From the NCBI GenBank assembly GCA_031260865.1, contig JAISKQ010000165.1, positions 1 to 7,506 on the forward strand: a DNA stretch of 7,506 bases, given 5' to 3'. The translations under genes and the position numbers were made by a program. This DNA is from Prevotella sp. Its GTDB lineage: Bacteria > Bacteroidota > Bacteroidia > Bacteroidales > Dysgonomonadaceae. The notes beneath the pieces were generated by a model. It ran no database searches and had not been told where the DNA came from. It saw only the letters and a list, made by a program, of their open reading frames with translations. Positions 1 to 6,153 of the stretch are shown piece by piece (within the stretch, counting starts at the first letter, position 1; each line of letters opens with the position of its first letter).

Positions 1-102
1 CAAGAACACAGAAATAATAAAAATGCGAAAATCAACTGGCAATTCACCGCTAAGGATGCTCGCATTAAATTAAAACGGCTATATCCGACATTTATTAATT
101 AA
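1..102 (+). CDS. IS630-like transposase, C-terminal end only
   Basis: Frame 1 is open from the window edge to a TAA at 100-102 and encodes 33 residues. They include the stretch INWQFTAKDARIKLKRLYP. This basic tail, with the NWQFT and DARIKLKRLYP pattern, resembles from memory the extreme C-terminus of IS630-family DDE transposases found in Bacteroidetes. No catalytic residue is inside the window, so the family call rests on the tail alone. IS630 elements insert at TA dinucleotides. The element's right end should lie in the AT-rich bases after 102, probably before the dispersed repeat at 138, but I could not define its terminal inverted repeat. Whether the copy is intact upstream cannot be seen. 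Confidence 0.55.
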   Translation, partial: QEHRNNKNAKINWQFTAKDARIKLKRLYPTFIN

Positions 103-112
103 CTAAACACTA

Positions 113-140
113 GTAAACTTGAAATCTTGTAAACTTGAAA
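113..140. repeat. 12-bp direct repeat pair downstream of the transposase
   Basis: The sequence GTAAACTTGAAA occurs at 113-124 and again at 129-140, a perfect 12-bp direct repeat with 16-bp periodicity. It lies between the transposase stop and the dispersed hairpin repeat and slightly overlaps the start of the latter. It may mark the insertion-sequence end or be a short tandem expansion. No function can be assigned. Confidence 0.6.
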
Positions 141-243
141 ACTGTTACTTTTGTCACCTTTTTAGACCAAAGCTCCTCCGACCTCCCCAAGTGAGGCTTT
201 TAAACTGTCGCAGCCGATCTGCGGACTGTTGACTGAAAAGAGG
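138..243 (+). repeat. Dispersed intergenic hairpin repeat, copy A
   Basis: This 106-bp block begins AAACTGTTAC, two bases, TTGTCAC, and ends GACTGTTGACTGAAAAGAG. The reverse complement of 5642-5749 has the same two ends in the same order and at nearly the same distance (108 bp), while the middle differs. Copy A's core has an imperfect stem from AAAGC at 169-173 to GGCTTT near 195-200, and a perfect 5-bp stem CGCAG/CTGCG at 209-213 and 219-223. Conserved flanks around a variable hairpin core resemble a REP- or MITE-like element. It lies about 110 bp upstream of cmk, with its GACTGTTGACTG end facing the gene. Confidence 0.65.
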
Positions 244-273
244 GACTGAGGAAGTAGATTAACTGAATTTAGT

Positions 274-281
274 TATCTTTG
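274..281 (+). promoter_or_regulatory. Candidate -7 box for the cmk-ispH operon
   Basis: TATCTTTG matches the Bacteroidetes sigma -7 consensus TAnnTTTG and lies 73 bp upstream of the cmk start. No good TTTG -33 box is found 19-21 bp upstream. The 10-mer ACTGAATTTA at 262-271 precedes it, and the same 10-mer sits just upstream of the pfkA -7 box. The predicted transcript would start near 288. Confidence 0.45.
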
Positions 282-316
282 CCATACGAATTAGAAAAAA
301 TATATAACCCAATAGA

Positions 317-343
317 AAAACATTTATATTAGTCAAATGTTTT
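317..343 (+). promoter_or_regulatory. Inverted repeat in the cmk leader
   Basis: AAAACATTT at 317-325 and AAATGTTTT at 335-343 form a perfect 9-bp inverted repeat with a 9-nt loop, ending 11 bp before the cmk ATG. In RNA the stem would be almost all A-U with one G-C pair, so it would be weak. It could affect access to the start region or be a protein-binding palindrome. It could also be chance in AT-rich DNA. Confidence 0.35.
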
Positions 344-354
344 ATAAGTAAAAT

Positions 355-1053
355 ATGAAAAAAATAGTTATTGCAATCGATGGTTTTTCTTCTAACGGGA
401 AAAGCACTATGGCCAAAAGTTTGGCTAAAGAAATAAAATATATCTACATAGACAGCGGAGCCATGTATCGGGCGGTTACATTATATTGCATGGAACATGG
501 TTTGTTTAGCGGGGATACTCTGGATGAAAGGCGGTTGCATAATGAGATAGATAACGTAAAAGTCGAATTTCATCTCAATAAAGACACCGGTACTCCCGAT
601 ACTCACCTCAATGGAGAGAATGTAGAATCAAAAATACGAAGCATGGAAGTCTCATCCAAGGTAAGCATTGTCAGTGCTATCTCTTTTGTACGCCGGGCGA
701 TGGTTGCTTTGCAGCAGGAAATGGGCAAGGCAAAAGGAATTGTAATGGATGGCAGGGATATAGGAACCGTTGTCTTCCCCGATGCCGAACTGAAAGTATT
801 TGTAACAGCCGATGCCGAAATAAGGGCGCGGCGGCGGTTTGACGAACTACGCTCGAAAGGGGATAATAAGACGACTTTCGACGAAGTTTTAGAAAACTTA
901 AAGACCAGGGATTATTTAGATCAGACGCGTGCCGAAAGCCCTTTGGTAAAAGCGGATGACGCCATATTGCTGGATAATTCATATATGACCATTGACGAGC
1001 AGATGCAATGGTTGTTACAGAAGTTCAAACAAATAACGACATTAAATGAGTAA
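355..1053 (+). CDS. cmk: Cytidylate kinase
   Basis: This 232-residue cytosolic enzyme transfers the gamma-phosphate of ATP to CMP or dCMP, feeding CDP into nucleotide pools for RNA, DNA and phospholipid synthesis. The P-loop GFSSNGKST is at residues 10-18, within the usual AIDG context. The nucleotide-monophosphate site motif DSGAMYRA is at 33-40, [13 protein letters not shown] at 132-144, the basic lid RARRRFDEL at 157-165, and [13 protein letters not shown] at 185-197. All family landmarks are present and the length is typical. The ATG at 355 puts the P-loop at the usual distance from the N-terminus; there is no evident Shine-Dalgarno site, as is common in Bacteroidetes. The gene overlaps ispH by 8 bp, implying translational coupling. 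From memory, cmk follows porQ in relatives such as Porphyromonas; here a transposase end lies upstream instead. Confidence 0.97.
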   Translation: MKKIVIAIDGFSSNGKSTMAKSLAKEIKYIYIDSGAMYRAVTLYCMEHGLFSGDTLDERRLHNEIDNVKVEFHLNKDTGTPDTHLNGENVESKIRSMEVSSKVSIVSAISFVRRAMVALQQEMGKAKGIVMDGRDIGTVVFPDAELKVFVTADAEIRARRRFDELRSKGDNKTTFDEVLENLKTRDYLDQTRAESPLVKADDAILLDNSYMTIDEQMQWLLQKFKQITTLNE

Positions 1054-1921
1054 TATAGAAATAGATGCTAAATCCGGCTTTTGCTTTGGAGTGGTCAACG
1101 CCATAAAGAAAGCGGAAGAGGAACTGGCTAAAGGTGGCGTGCTGTATTGTTTAGGTGATATTGTTCATAATAATCTGGAAGTTGACAGGCTGGAAAAGCT
1201 GGGATTGAAAACAATTAACCATGAAGAATTTGCCCTGCTGAAAAATGCCAAGGTACTCCTGAGAGCGCATGGCGAGCCGCCATCCACCTATCAGACAGCC
1301 AAAGAGAATAATATAGAGATTATAGACGCTTCGTGCCCTGTTGTATTGCGTTTGCAAAAGAAAATATACGACAAATACGAAAATGAAAAATACAATAACA
1401 CTCAGATTGTTATATACGGAAAAAACGGACATGCGGAAGTAAACGGACTGTTAGGTCAAACCGAATCCAGTGCTATTGTAATAGAGAAAAAGGAAGATTT
1501 GGAAAAACTTGATTTCTCGAAGAATATTTGTCTTTTTTCCCAAACGACAAAACCGTTGGACGGTTTTCAGGAAATAATAGATATCATACAAAGCCGGATG
1601 ATAGGCGGTGCTGAATTTGAATTTTTTGATACAATTTGCCGTCAGGTATCGAACCGCATCCCCAATATAAAGGAATTCGCGCTGAAGCATGATATAATTT
1701 TTTTCGTGGCGGGAGAAAAAAGTTCAAACGGAAAAGTATTGTTTGCCGAATGTAAGAAATACAACTCACATTCTTACTTCATCACTACGCCATCGGATAT
1801 AAATCCTGATGTTGTGAGTAAAACATCTTCGATTGGTATTTGTGGAGCGACATCCACTCCTAAATGGCAAATGGAGGAAGTAGAAGCGAAAATAGAAGAA
1901 ATAAAGTCGGTGTTAATTTAG
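1046..1921 (+). CDS. ispH: 4-hydroxy-3-methylbut-2-enyl diphosphate reductase
   Basis: IspH (LytB) catalyses the last step of the MEP pathway, reducing HMB-PP to IPP and DMAPP with a [4Fe-4S] cluster. The 291-residue protein keeps the three cluster cysteines: C13 in GFCFGV, C97 in DASCPVV and C198 in DTICRQV. It also keeps the diphosphate and catalytic residues H41 (IVHN), H75 (RAHGEPP), H129 and E131 (NGHAEVNG), T168 (SQTT), SSN at 226-228 and S270 in GATSTPKW. Its presence indicates the MEP rather than the mevalonate route for isoprenoids. The ATG at 1046 lies inside the last codons of cmk, so the two genes are probably co-transcribed and translationally coupled. The stop TAG at 1919-1921 overlaps the first bases of a short repeat-like block that recurs upstream of serC. 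Confidence 0.97.
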   Translation: MSNIEIDAKSGFCFGVVNAIKKAEEELAKGGVLYCLGDIVHNNLEVDRLEKLGLKTINHEEFALLKNAKVLLRAHGEPPSTYQTAKENNIEIIDASCPVVLRLQKKIYDKYENEKYNNTQIVIYGKNGHAEVNGLLGQTESSAIVIEKKEDLEKLDFSKNICLFSQTTKPLDGFQEIIDIIQSRMIGGAEFEFFDTICRQVSNRIPNIKEFALKHDIIFFVAGEKSSNGKVLFAECKKYNSHSYFITTPSDINPDVVSKTSSIGICGATSTPKWQMEEVEAKIEEIKSVLI

Positions 1922-1961
1922 AAACTGTTTAAATTTTACCAAATAGACATATTTAGTTAAG
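1920..1961 (+). repeat. Short repeat-like block after ispH
   Basis: AGAAACTGTTT at 1920-1930 is repeated exactly at 6528-6538, and AATT follows one base later in both. A second matching part comes further on: GACATATTTAGTTAAG here against GACTATTTTAGGTTAAG at 6575-6591. The spacing between parts differs by about 20 bp, so the copies have diverged by indels. The block overlaps the ispH stop codon. It may be a relic of an insertion-sequence end or an intergenic repeat. Confidence 0.4.
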
Positions 1962-1982
1962 CCGGATGACTGAATTTATTCT

Positions 1983-1990
1983 TACTTTTG
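1983..1990 (+). promoter_or_regulatory. Candidate -7 box for pfkA
   Basis: TACTTTTG fits the Bacteroidetes -7 consensus TAnnTTTG and lies 48 bp before the pfkA ATG, so pfkA probably has its own promoter instead of depending on read-through from ispH. The 10-mer ACTGAATTTA at 1969-1978 lies just upstream, as at cmk. I see no TTTG -33 box at the expected spacing. Confidence 0.5.
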
Positions 1991-2038
1991 CACTTGACTT
2001 TAGAAAAGAAAAAATAAGGACGAAATATAATTAACAAT

Positions 2039-3019
2039 ATGGATAGTATTAAATGTATCGGTCTCCTGACCTCAGGAGGTGATGCCCCCGGAATGAACGC
2101 CGCGATTCGTGCCGTAACCCGAGCCGCCATCTATAAAGGATTGGAAGTTAAAGGTATTCTGCGCGGTTATAGAGGCTTAATATTTGATGAAATTGTACCT
2201 TTCCAATCGAATAGTGTCAGTAATATTATTCAACAAGGAGGGACGATTCTAAAAACAGCGAGATGTCAGGAATTTCAAACTGTGGAAGGTCGTCAAATAG
2301 CATACGAGGCGCTGAAAAGGGAAAACATTGACGCATTGGTGGTTATTGGTGGCGATGGTTCGCTTACCGGAGCACGTATCTTTGCGCAGGAATATAACTA
2401 TCCGATTGTCGGTTTACCGGGAACGATTGATAACGACCTGCAAGGCACCGACTTAACAATAGGATATGATACAGCCCTGAATACCATAATGCAGGCTGTG
2501 GATAAGATACGCGATACCGCAAGTTCCCATGAACGTTTGTTTTTCATCGAAATAATGGGGCGTGAATGCGGCAATCTCGCGCTGAATGGGGCGATAGCTT
2601 CGGGCGCGGAAGCGGCCATTATTCCTGAAATATCAATCCAGCAAGACCAGTTGGCCGATTTGATTTCAAACGGATTCCGTAAGAGTAAGAACAGTAGCTT
2701 GGTTTTAGTAACCGAAGGCGATATTACCGGAGGCGCTATGGCTATGGCGGAACGTGTGAAGATTGAATACCCTCAGTACGATGTGCGCGTTACAATACTC
2801 GGTCATGTTCAACGCGGAGGTTCTCCGACAGCTAACGACCGTATCCTTGCCAGTAGAATGGGAGCCGCTGCTATCGACGCGTTATTGGATGGGCAACGTA
2901 ACGTTATGATTGGCATTCAAAATGATGTGATTGTATATGTGCCGTTCTCTAAAGCTATTAAAAAGAACAAGCCTATCCAGCAGGATTTGGTAGATACACT
3001 GAAAATACTGTCTATATAA
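2039..3019 (+). CDS. pfkA: ATP-dependent 6-phosphofructokinase
   Basis: PfkA phosphorylates fructose 6-phosphate to fructose 1,6-bisphosphate, the committing step of glycolysis, in the cytosol. The 326-residue length matches the bacterial PfkA group. Visible motifs are [13 protein letters not shown] at 12-24, GGDGSLTG at 104-111, PGTIDND at 127-133 with catalytic D131, [15 protein letters not shown] at 164-178 with sugar-phosphate-binding R166 and R175, and [14 protein letters not shown] near the C-terminal third. The GGDGS form, and PGTIDND with glycine where PPi-dependent enzymes carry lysine, argue for ATP as phosphate donor. The ATG at 2039 places GGDAPG at the normal distance from the N-terminus. 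The gene is 117 bp after ispH and converges on the phosphoethanolamine transferase gene. Confidence 0.97.
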   Translation: MDSIKCIGLLTSGGDAPGMNAAIRAVTRAAIYKGLEVKGILRGYRGLIFDEIVPFQSNSVSNIIQQGGTILKTARCQEFQTVEGRQIAYEALKRENIDALVVIGGDGSLTGARIFAQEYNYPIVGLPGTIDNDLQGTDLTIGYDTALNTIMQAVDKIRDTASSHERLFFIEIMGRECGNLALNGAIASGAEAAIIPEISIQQDQLADLISNGFRKSKNSSLVLVTEGDITGGAMAMAERVKIEYPQYDVRVTILGHVQRGGSPTANDRILASRMGAAAIDALLDGQRNVMIGIQNDVIVYVPFSKAIKKNKPIQQDLVDTLKILSI

Positions 3020-3053
3020 TCATTTGATTGCTAAGTATTTACACTGATTTATA

Positions 3054-3083
3054 GATAATCACCATTTTATTTTGTTGGTTATC
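3054..3083. terminator. Weak bidirectional hairpin between convergent genes
   Basis: GATAA at 3054-3058 and CCA at 3062-3064 can pair with TGGTTATC at 3076-3083, with a 3-nt bulge and an 11-nt T-rich loop. The hairpin lies in the 66-bp gap between pfkA and the convergent minus-strand gene, where a shared terminator would be expected. It has few G-C pairs and no clear U-tract, so the assignment is tentative. Confidence 0.22.
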
Positions 3084-3085
3084 AT

Positions 3086-4717
3086 TCACTTATAGAACTT
3101 TTTCTTTATCTCCTCATATGTTTTTTCTCCGACATAACGTTCGCGAGAAATAAAGTTGGAAGAGAATAAGCTTCGGGAGTCATCGTAATCAACATAATTG
3201 AACCCTGCAAGGTCGGATATGGAATAGATGAAATCTTCTGAAGAATATGGGCGGTTCTTGTCAAAAACGAGGTCTCTCCTGAATTTGGAATAAGAAGAAG
3301 ACATCCATACAATAAACGGTACTTCGCTCATGGTAGGGGATACTTTTTCATAGGCATGACCCGCAAAGTCCCTATAATCGTATAGCTCTTCTCCATGATC
3401 GGATAGATAGACCATTACCGCGTCCTGGTTATGCAGTTCTTTTAGGGATAAGATAACATTGTTTATGATGGAATCATTGAATAACACCGAATTATCATAC
3501 CGGTCTATCATTTTCTTCGCTTTCTCGTCTCGGTAAGGCGCATCGGGTACTAATCCGTCCTTTTTATGATTGAATACAATATATTCTTTCGGGTACCTGA
3601 ATTCGTATGCCATGTGATTCCCTATCAGATGTATAATGATTAGTTTATTCTTTTTATTATCATTTTGCAAGATTTTATCCAGTACAGGAAGCACAATGTC
3701 ATCATGTTGTTTGTAGGTGGACAGGTTATACTTGGTTTTGGCTAAAGAATACAATATATCGAAACTGGATCCCAAGTCTTCACTAAACCCCTGATTACTT
3801 ATCAGATATGTATCATAACCGGCACGGTTGAATAATTCATACATGGAGGGCTTTTTAGAAAAATAGTTTGAGTGACCTAATTCGGACATGGATAGTAAGG
3901 AGCGAATGACAGGTATTGTATGCACATGCGGCGCCACTACATCCTGATACACAATTAAGGTATCGCCATATCGGGATAGTAACGGATTCGTTTCGCGAGG
4001 ATAACCATATAGCGACATGTGATGCTTGTTAAGCGATTCACCTATAACGATGACGAATACTTGCGGTATGCTATCCAGATGATTTATTTCCACTTTATAT
4101 GGTTCATCCTGTCGCTCCCTTATATTCCTGACCTCGCCGCTTGTACGAATTTTGTAGCTTATAAATGTTTTATAGAAATTGATGAAGTAAACCGAACGTG
4201 ATACCCTGTTTATACCAACAATAGCAACGATGGTAATAATTCCCAGTATAAATAGTGTCTTATGTTCCTTTATTTTCAATGGTTTGAATGATCTCATCGT
4301 GCATACCATAATGATAGGTATTGCCGCGTATATAAGAACACCTGCTGTAACCCAAATACTAAGATAGTGTGCCACAAATTCTTTACTTTCTTCCGTATTG
4401 GTTTCAAAAAGACTGGTGACGCTGTTTTGCTCAAGCATCACATTGGCAAATAGCAGATAGGCAAGGTATATAGATCCCGGAATAATAGATATGGCAAGCA
4501 TTATGGAATAGATAATCCTCTCCAATTTGGAACTGACAAAAAGCGAAAGAGTCCATATAGCTGTAAATAAGAGTCCGCATACTAAGAATACCGCTACCTT
4601 ATCTATAAAAGTAAAGTTTTCGGCTAATGGGCACAGCATGGGAACCAATAGCAGTATATAAAAAAGAAAGAAGAACTGTATTTTCTTCCTTTTCAATACG
4701 TTAAGAATATCTCTCAT
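3086..4717 (-). CDS. Phosphoethanolamine transferase (EptA/CptA-type, sulfatase fold)
   Basis: This 543-residue inner-membrane protein should transfer phosphoethanolamine from phosphatidylethanolamine to lipid A or another surface glycan. About five hydrophobic helices occupy residues 15-32, 40-61, 68-92, 117-139 and 153-171, followed by a linker and a catalytic domain from about 218. Likely zinc and catalytic residues, by analogy with EptA and MCR-1, are E227 in VIGESLNKHHMSLYGYPRET, nucleophile T267 in APHVHTIP, and D440 and H441 in YLSDHGEEL. H368 (GNHMAY) and H454 (GHAY) match the conserved substrate-site histidines. The GES...MSLYGYPRETNP form is closer to CptA/YijP than to classical EptA, so the acceptor is uncertain. 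Lipid A is plausible because Bacteroidales lipid A commonly carries phosphoethanolamine. The gene stands alone, converges with pfkA, and has a candidate promoter at 4797-4804. Confidence 0.85.
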   Translation of the reverse strand: MRDILNVLKRKKIQFFFLFYILLLVPMLCPLAENFTFIDKVAVFLVCGLLFTAIWTLSLFVSSKLERIIYSIMLAISIIPGSIYLAYLLFANVMLEQNSVTSLFETNTEESKEFVAHYLSIWVTAGVLIYAAIPIIMVCTMRSFKPLKIKEHKTLFILGIITIVAIVGINRVSRSVYFINFYKTFISYKIRTSGEVRNIRERQDEPYKVEINHLDSIPQVFVIVIGESLNKHHMSLYGYPRETNPLLSRYGDTLIVYQDVVAPHVHTIPVIRSLLSMSELGHSNYFSKKPSMYELFNRAGYDTYLISNQGFSEDLGSSFDILYSLAKTKYNLSTYKQHDDIVLPVLDKILQNDNKKNKLIIIHLIGNHMAYEFRYPKEYIVFNHKKDGLVPDAPYRDEKAKKMIDRYDNSVLFNDSIINNVILSLKELHNQDAVMVYLSDHGEELYDYRDFAGHAYEKVSPTMSEVPFIVWMSSSYSKFRRDLVFDKNRPYSSEDFIYSISDLAGFNYVDYDDSRSLFSSNFISRERYVGEKTYEEIKKKFYK

Positions 4718-4796
4718 TCGTATTATTCAATTTGTTAAGTTAAATGCCATCAAATAGAATATATTATTTTTCTAATAAATACCTTTACAGAATGTA

Positions 4797-4804
4797 CAAA
4801 TATA
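4797..4804 (-). promoter_or_regulatory. Candidate -7 box for the phosphoethanolamine transferase gene
   Basis: Read on the minus strand this is TATATTTG, a match to TAnnTTTG, 80 bp upstream of the ATG at 4717. No TTTG -33 box is evident. The expected -33 zone lies inside the inverted repeat at 4813-4866, which could therefore act as an operator or activator site. Confidence 0.4.
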
Positions 4805-4812
4805 ATGCTTTA

Positions 4813-4866
4813 TTCCTATTTTCGACACTATTTAATTAACAATTAATCATATTTATAAAATAGGAA
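4813..4866. repeat. Nested inverted repeat between the two minus-strand genes
   Basis: TTCCTATTTT at 4813-4822 and AAAATAGGAA at 4857-4866 are perfect 10-bp inverted arms separated by 34 bp. Inside lies a second perfect pair, TTAATT at 4832-4837 and AATTAA at 4841-4846, with a 3-bp spacer. The structure sits after the rluA-like gene and just upstream of the candidate transferase -7 box. It could terminate the former, regulate the latter, or be a small decayed element. Confidence 0.5.
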
Positions 4867-4915
4867 CAAAAGGACAGCCTGAAAGCCGAATTGTGTACGA
4901 ATAGCTTATCTGCAC

Positions 4916-5593
4916 TTAATCAATAGCTTTCTCTAAAGCCTGCCATAAATTATCCGCCGGTAATGGCGCTATTATTTCAATCTGTTCTTTTGATACAGGA
5001 TGTATAAATGAGATTTTGCGCGCATGCAGGCTTATTCCTCCATCAGGATTTGACCGTTCTGCACCATACTTTAAATCACCTTTGATAGGGCATCCCATTT
5101 TAGCTAATTGAGTGCGTATCTGGTGGTGGCGTCCGGTCTCCAGATCTATCTCCAACAAATTATATTTATCAGAACGAGCGATCAACTTATAATGCAGAAT
5201 TGCCGGCTTGGAATTTGGCTTTTCGGTATCATAAGCGTATGATTTATTTTGCTTCTCATTCTTTATGAGATAATGTTTTAGAGTACCTTCTGTTTCTTTA
5301 GGGGTATTTTTCACTATAGCCCAGTAGGTTTTATCTATTTCTTTATTCTTAAACATTTCATTTAACCGAGAAAGAGCCTTGCTTGTCTTTGCAAAAACAA
5401 CTATTCCGCTAACAGGTCGGTCAATACGGTGGGTTACGCCACAGAATACGTTGCCCGGCTTATTATATTTTTCCTTCAGGTATTCTTTTATAATCTCCGA
5501 CAGGGGCTTATCGCCTGTTTTATCGCCTTGCACAATTTCCGAAACGGTTTTGTTGACAATAATAATGTGGTTATCTTCGTATAATACAGTCAT
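4916..5593 (-). CDS. RluA-family RNA pseudouridine synthase
   Basis: This cytosolic enzyme isomerises a uridine in rRNA or tRNA to pseudouridine. With the ATG at 5591-5593 it has 225 residues and starts directly at the catalytic fold (VLYEDNHIIIVNK), without an N-terminal S4 RNA-binding domain. Motifs are HRIDRPVSGIVVFAKT at 55-70 with catalytic D58, KTYWAIV at 88-94 carrying the conserved Tyr, and LETGRHHQIRTQL from 151. Canonical NKP appears as NKT at 14-16. An in-frame TTG at 5635 would add 14 poorly conserved residues; I prefer 5593 because the purine-rich AAGAAAGAGAAC lies directly before it and homology begins there. The target base is unknown: compact S4-less members include RluA and TruC types, so no symbol is given. 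Dispersed repeat copy B sits 49 bp upstream. Confidence 0.9.
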   Translation of the reverse strand: MTVLYEDNHIIIVNKTVSEIVQGDKTGDKPLSEIIKEYLKEKYNKPGNVFCGVTHRIDRPVSGIVVFAKTSKALSRLNEMFKNKEIDKTYWAIVKNTPKETEGTLKHYLIKNEKQNKSYAYDTEKPNSKPAILHYKLIARSDKYNLLEIDLETGRHHQIRTQLAKMGCPIKGDLKYGAERSNPDGGISLHARKISFIHPVSKEQIEIIAPLPADNLWQALEKAID

Positions 5594-5632
5594 GTTCTCT
5601 TTCTTTTTTAATAATGAATTTTTAGAAGGTAA

Positions 5633-5663
5633 CAAAGGTTACTCTTTTTCAGTCAACAGTCAA
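5633..5663 (-). promoter_or_regulatory. Candidate promoter for the rluA-like gene
   Basis: On the minus strand, TAACCTTTG at 5641-5633 resembles the Bacteroidetes -7 box with one extra base between TA and TTTG. TTG at 5663-5661 lies 19 bp upstream, the expected -33 spacing, and falls inside the GACTGTTGACTG end of dispersed repeat copy B. The -7 box also overlaps a small palindrome, GTAAC at 5629-5633 and GTTAC at 5638-5642. The transcript would have a leader of roughly 30 nt. Confidence 0.35.
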
Positions 5664-5749
5664 CAATTAACAATTAGGCTACATAGCCTTAAGTCGCCCC
5701 TTTAGGCGGGAGGATGGCTATTGTGAAAAAGTGACAACTGTAACAGTTT
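5642..5749 (-). repeat. Dispersed intergenic hairpin repeat, copy B
   Basis: In minus-strand orientation this block begins AAACTGTTAC, two bases, TTGTCAC and a T-run, and ends GACTGTTGACTGAAAAAGAG, as in copy A at 138-243. The core is a different, stronger hairpin: ATAGCC (from 5721 downward) pairs with GGCTAT (near 5686-5681), and an inner CGCC/GGGGCG stem surrounds a TAAA loop at about 5694-5708. Relative to its downstream gene the orientation equals that of copy A, with the GACTGTTGACTG end facing the rluA-like start codon. Confidence 0.65.
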
Positions 5750-5771
5750 TTTTACTGCCTTTCGCTGTTAT

Positions 5772-6030
5772 TTATCCCTTTCTACTCATTATTCTTTCGT
5801 ATAATATCAGCCATCGCTTATTTTTCATCTTGCCTGTTGTCAAGTTAGTATAAACATCTTTCCGTATATTTTTAAGTTCTTTTTTTTAATTCATTTACGA
5901 TCCTTTTCAACTCTTGATTGCCTGTCAAACAGTCAACAGGATATTCGTTGTCGTTCGTTGCTGATTGAGGTTTTAATTCATAATCAAATATTATTCTGAA
6001 CAAAGTTATAAATCCATCTCGTATATCTAA
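5772..6030 (-). pseudogene. Possible decayed reading frame of unknown family
   Basis: On the minus strand a frame is open from 6030 to a TAA at 5872-5874 (52 codons, no start codon) and reads IRDGFITLFRIIFDYELKPQ, then on to NQELKRIVNELKK. At an 8-A run (minus strand, 5887-5880) a one-base shift would join it to a second frame ending with TAA at 5772-5774, which reads ELKNIRKDVYTNLTTGKMK and then NKRWLILYERIMSRKG. The joined product looks protein-like, lysine-rich and helical, and would be the C-terminus of a protein whose start is lost. I do not recognise the family. It could equally be chance openness in AT-rich DNA. Confidence 0.28.
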
Positions 6031-6153
6031 CTAATATTTCACGCCAAGTTTCACTCCTAATAAAAAGGCGAAAAAGAGATGGAAAAAGTGCATATTTATA
6101 CCAATAAGTCATTAAAAATAATTATCTTAATGAATATTTACACCTCAATAAAT

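Noticed and set aside
677..982. 101-residue minus-strand open frame inside cmk
   Set aside because: It lies wholly antisense to a confidently identified cmk and shows no recognisable domain; it is a shadow frame.
1151..1769. Three minus-strand open frames inside ispH
   Set aside because: All are antisense to ispH, which carries every catalytic residue; their hydrophobic look comes from the reversed AT-rich codons.
2398..2619. 73-residue minus-strand open frame inside pfkA
   Set aside because: It is antisense to the conserved pfkA catalytic region and has no independent support.
4019..4201. 60-residue plus-strand open frame inside the phosphoethanolamine transferase gene
   Set aside because: It is antisense to a full-length conserved membrane enzyme and has no start context or known motif.
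5594..5635. TTG-initiated 14-residue extension of the rluA-like protein
   Set aside because: The added residues are not part of the family fold, the ATG at 5591-5593 has a purine-rich site before it, and the extension would run into the candidate promoter.
5379..5705. 108-residue plus-strand open frame overlapping the rluA-like gene start
   Set aside because: Most of it is antisense to the catalytic HRIDR region and its tail runs into dispersed repeat copy B; no domain is visible.
5921..5940. Inverted repeat CCTGT/ACAGG containing CAGTCAACAG, like the end of the dispersed repeat
   Set aside because: Only about ten bases match the repeat end, the other flank is absent, and the bases are part of the open minus-strand frame.
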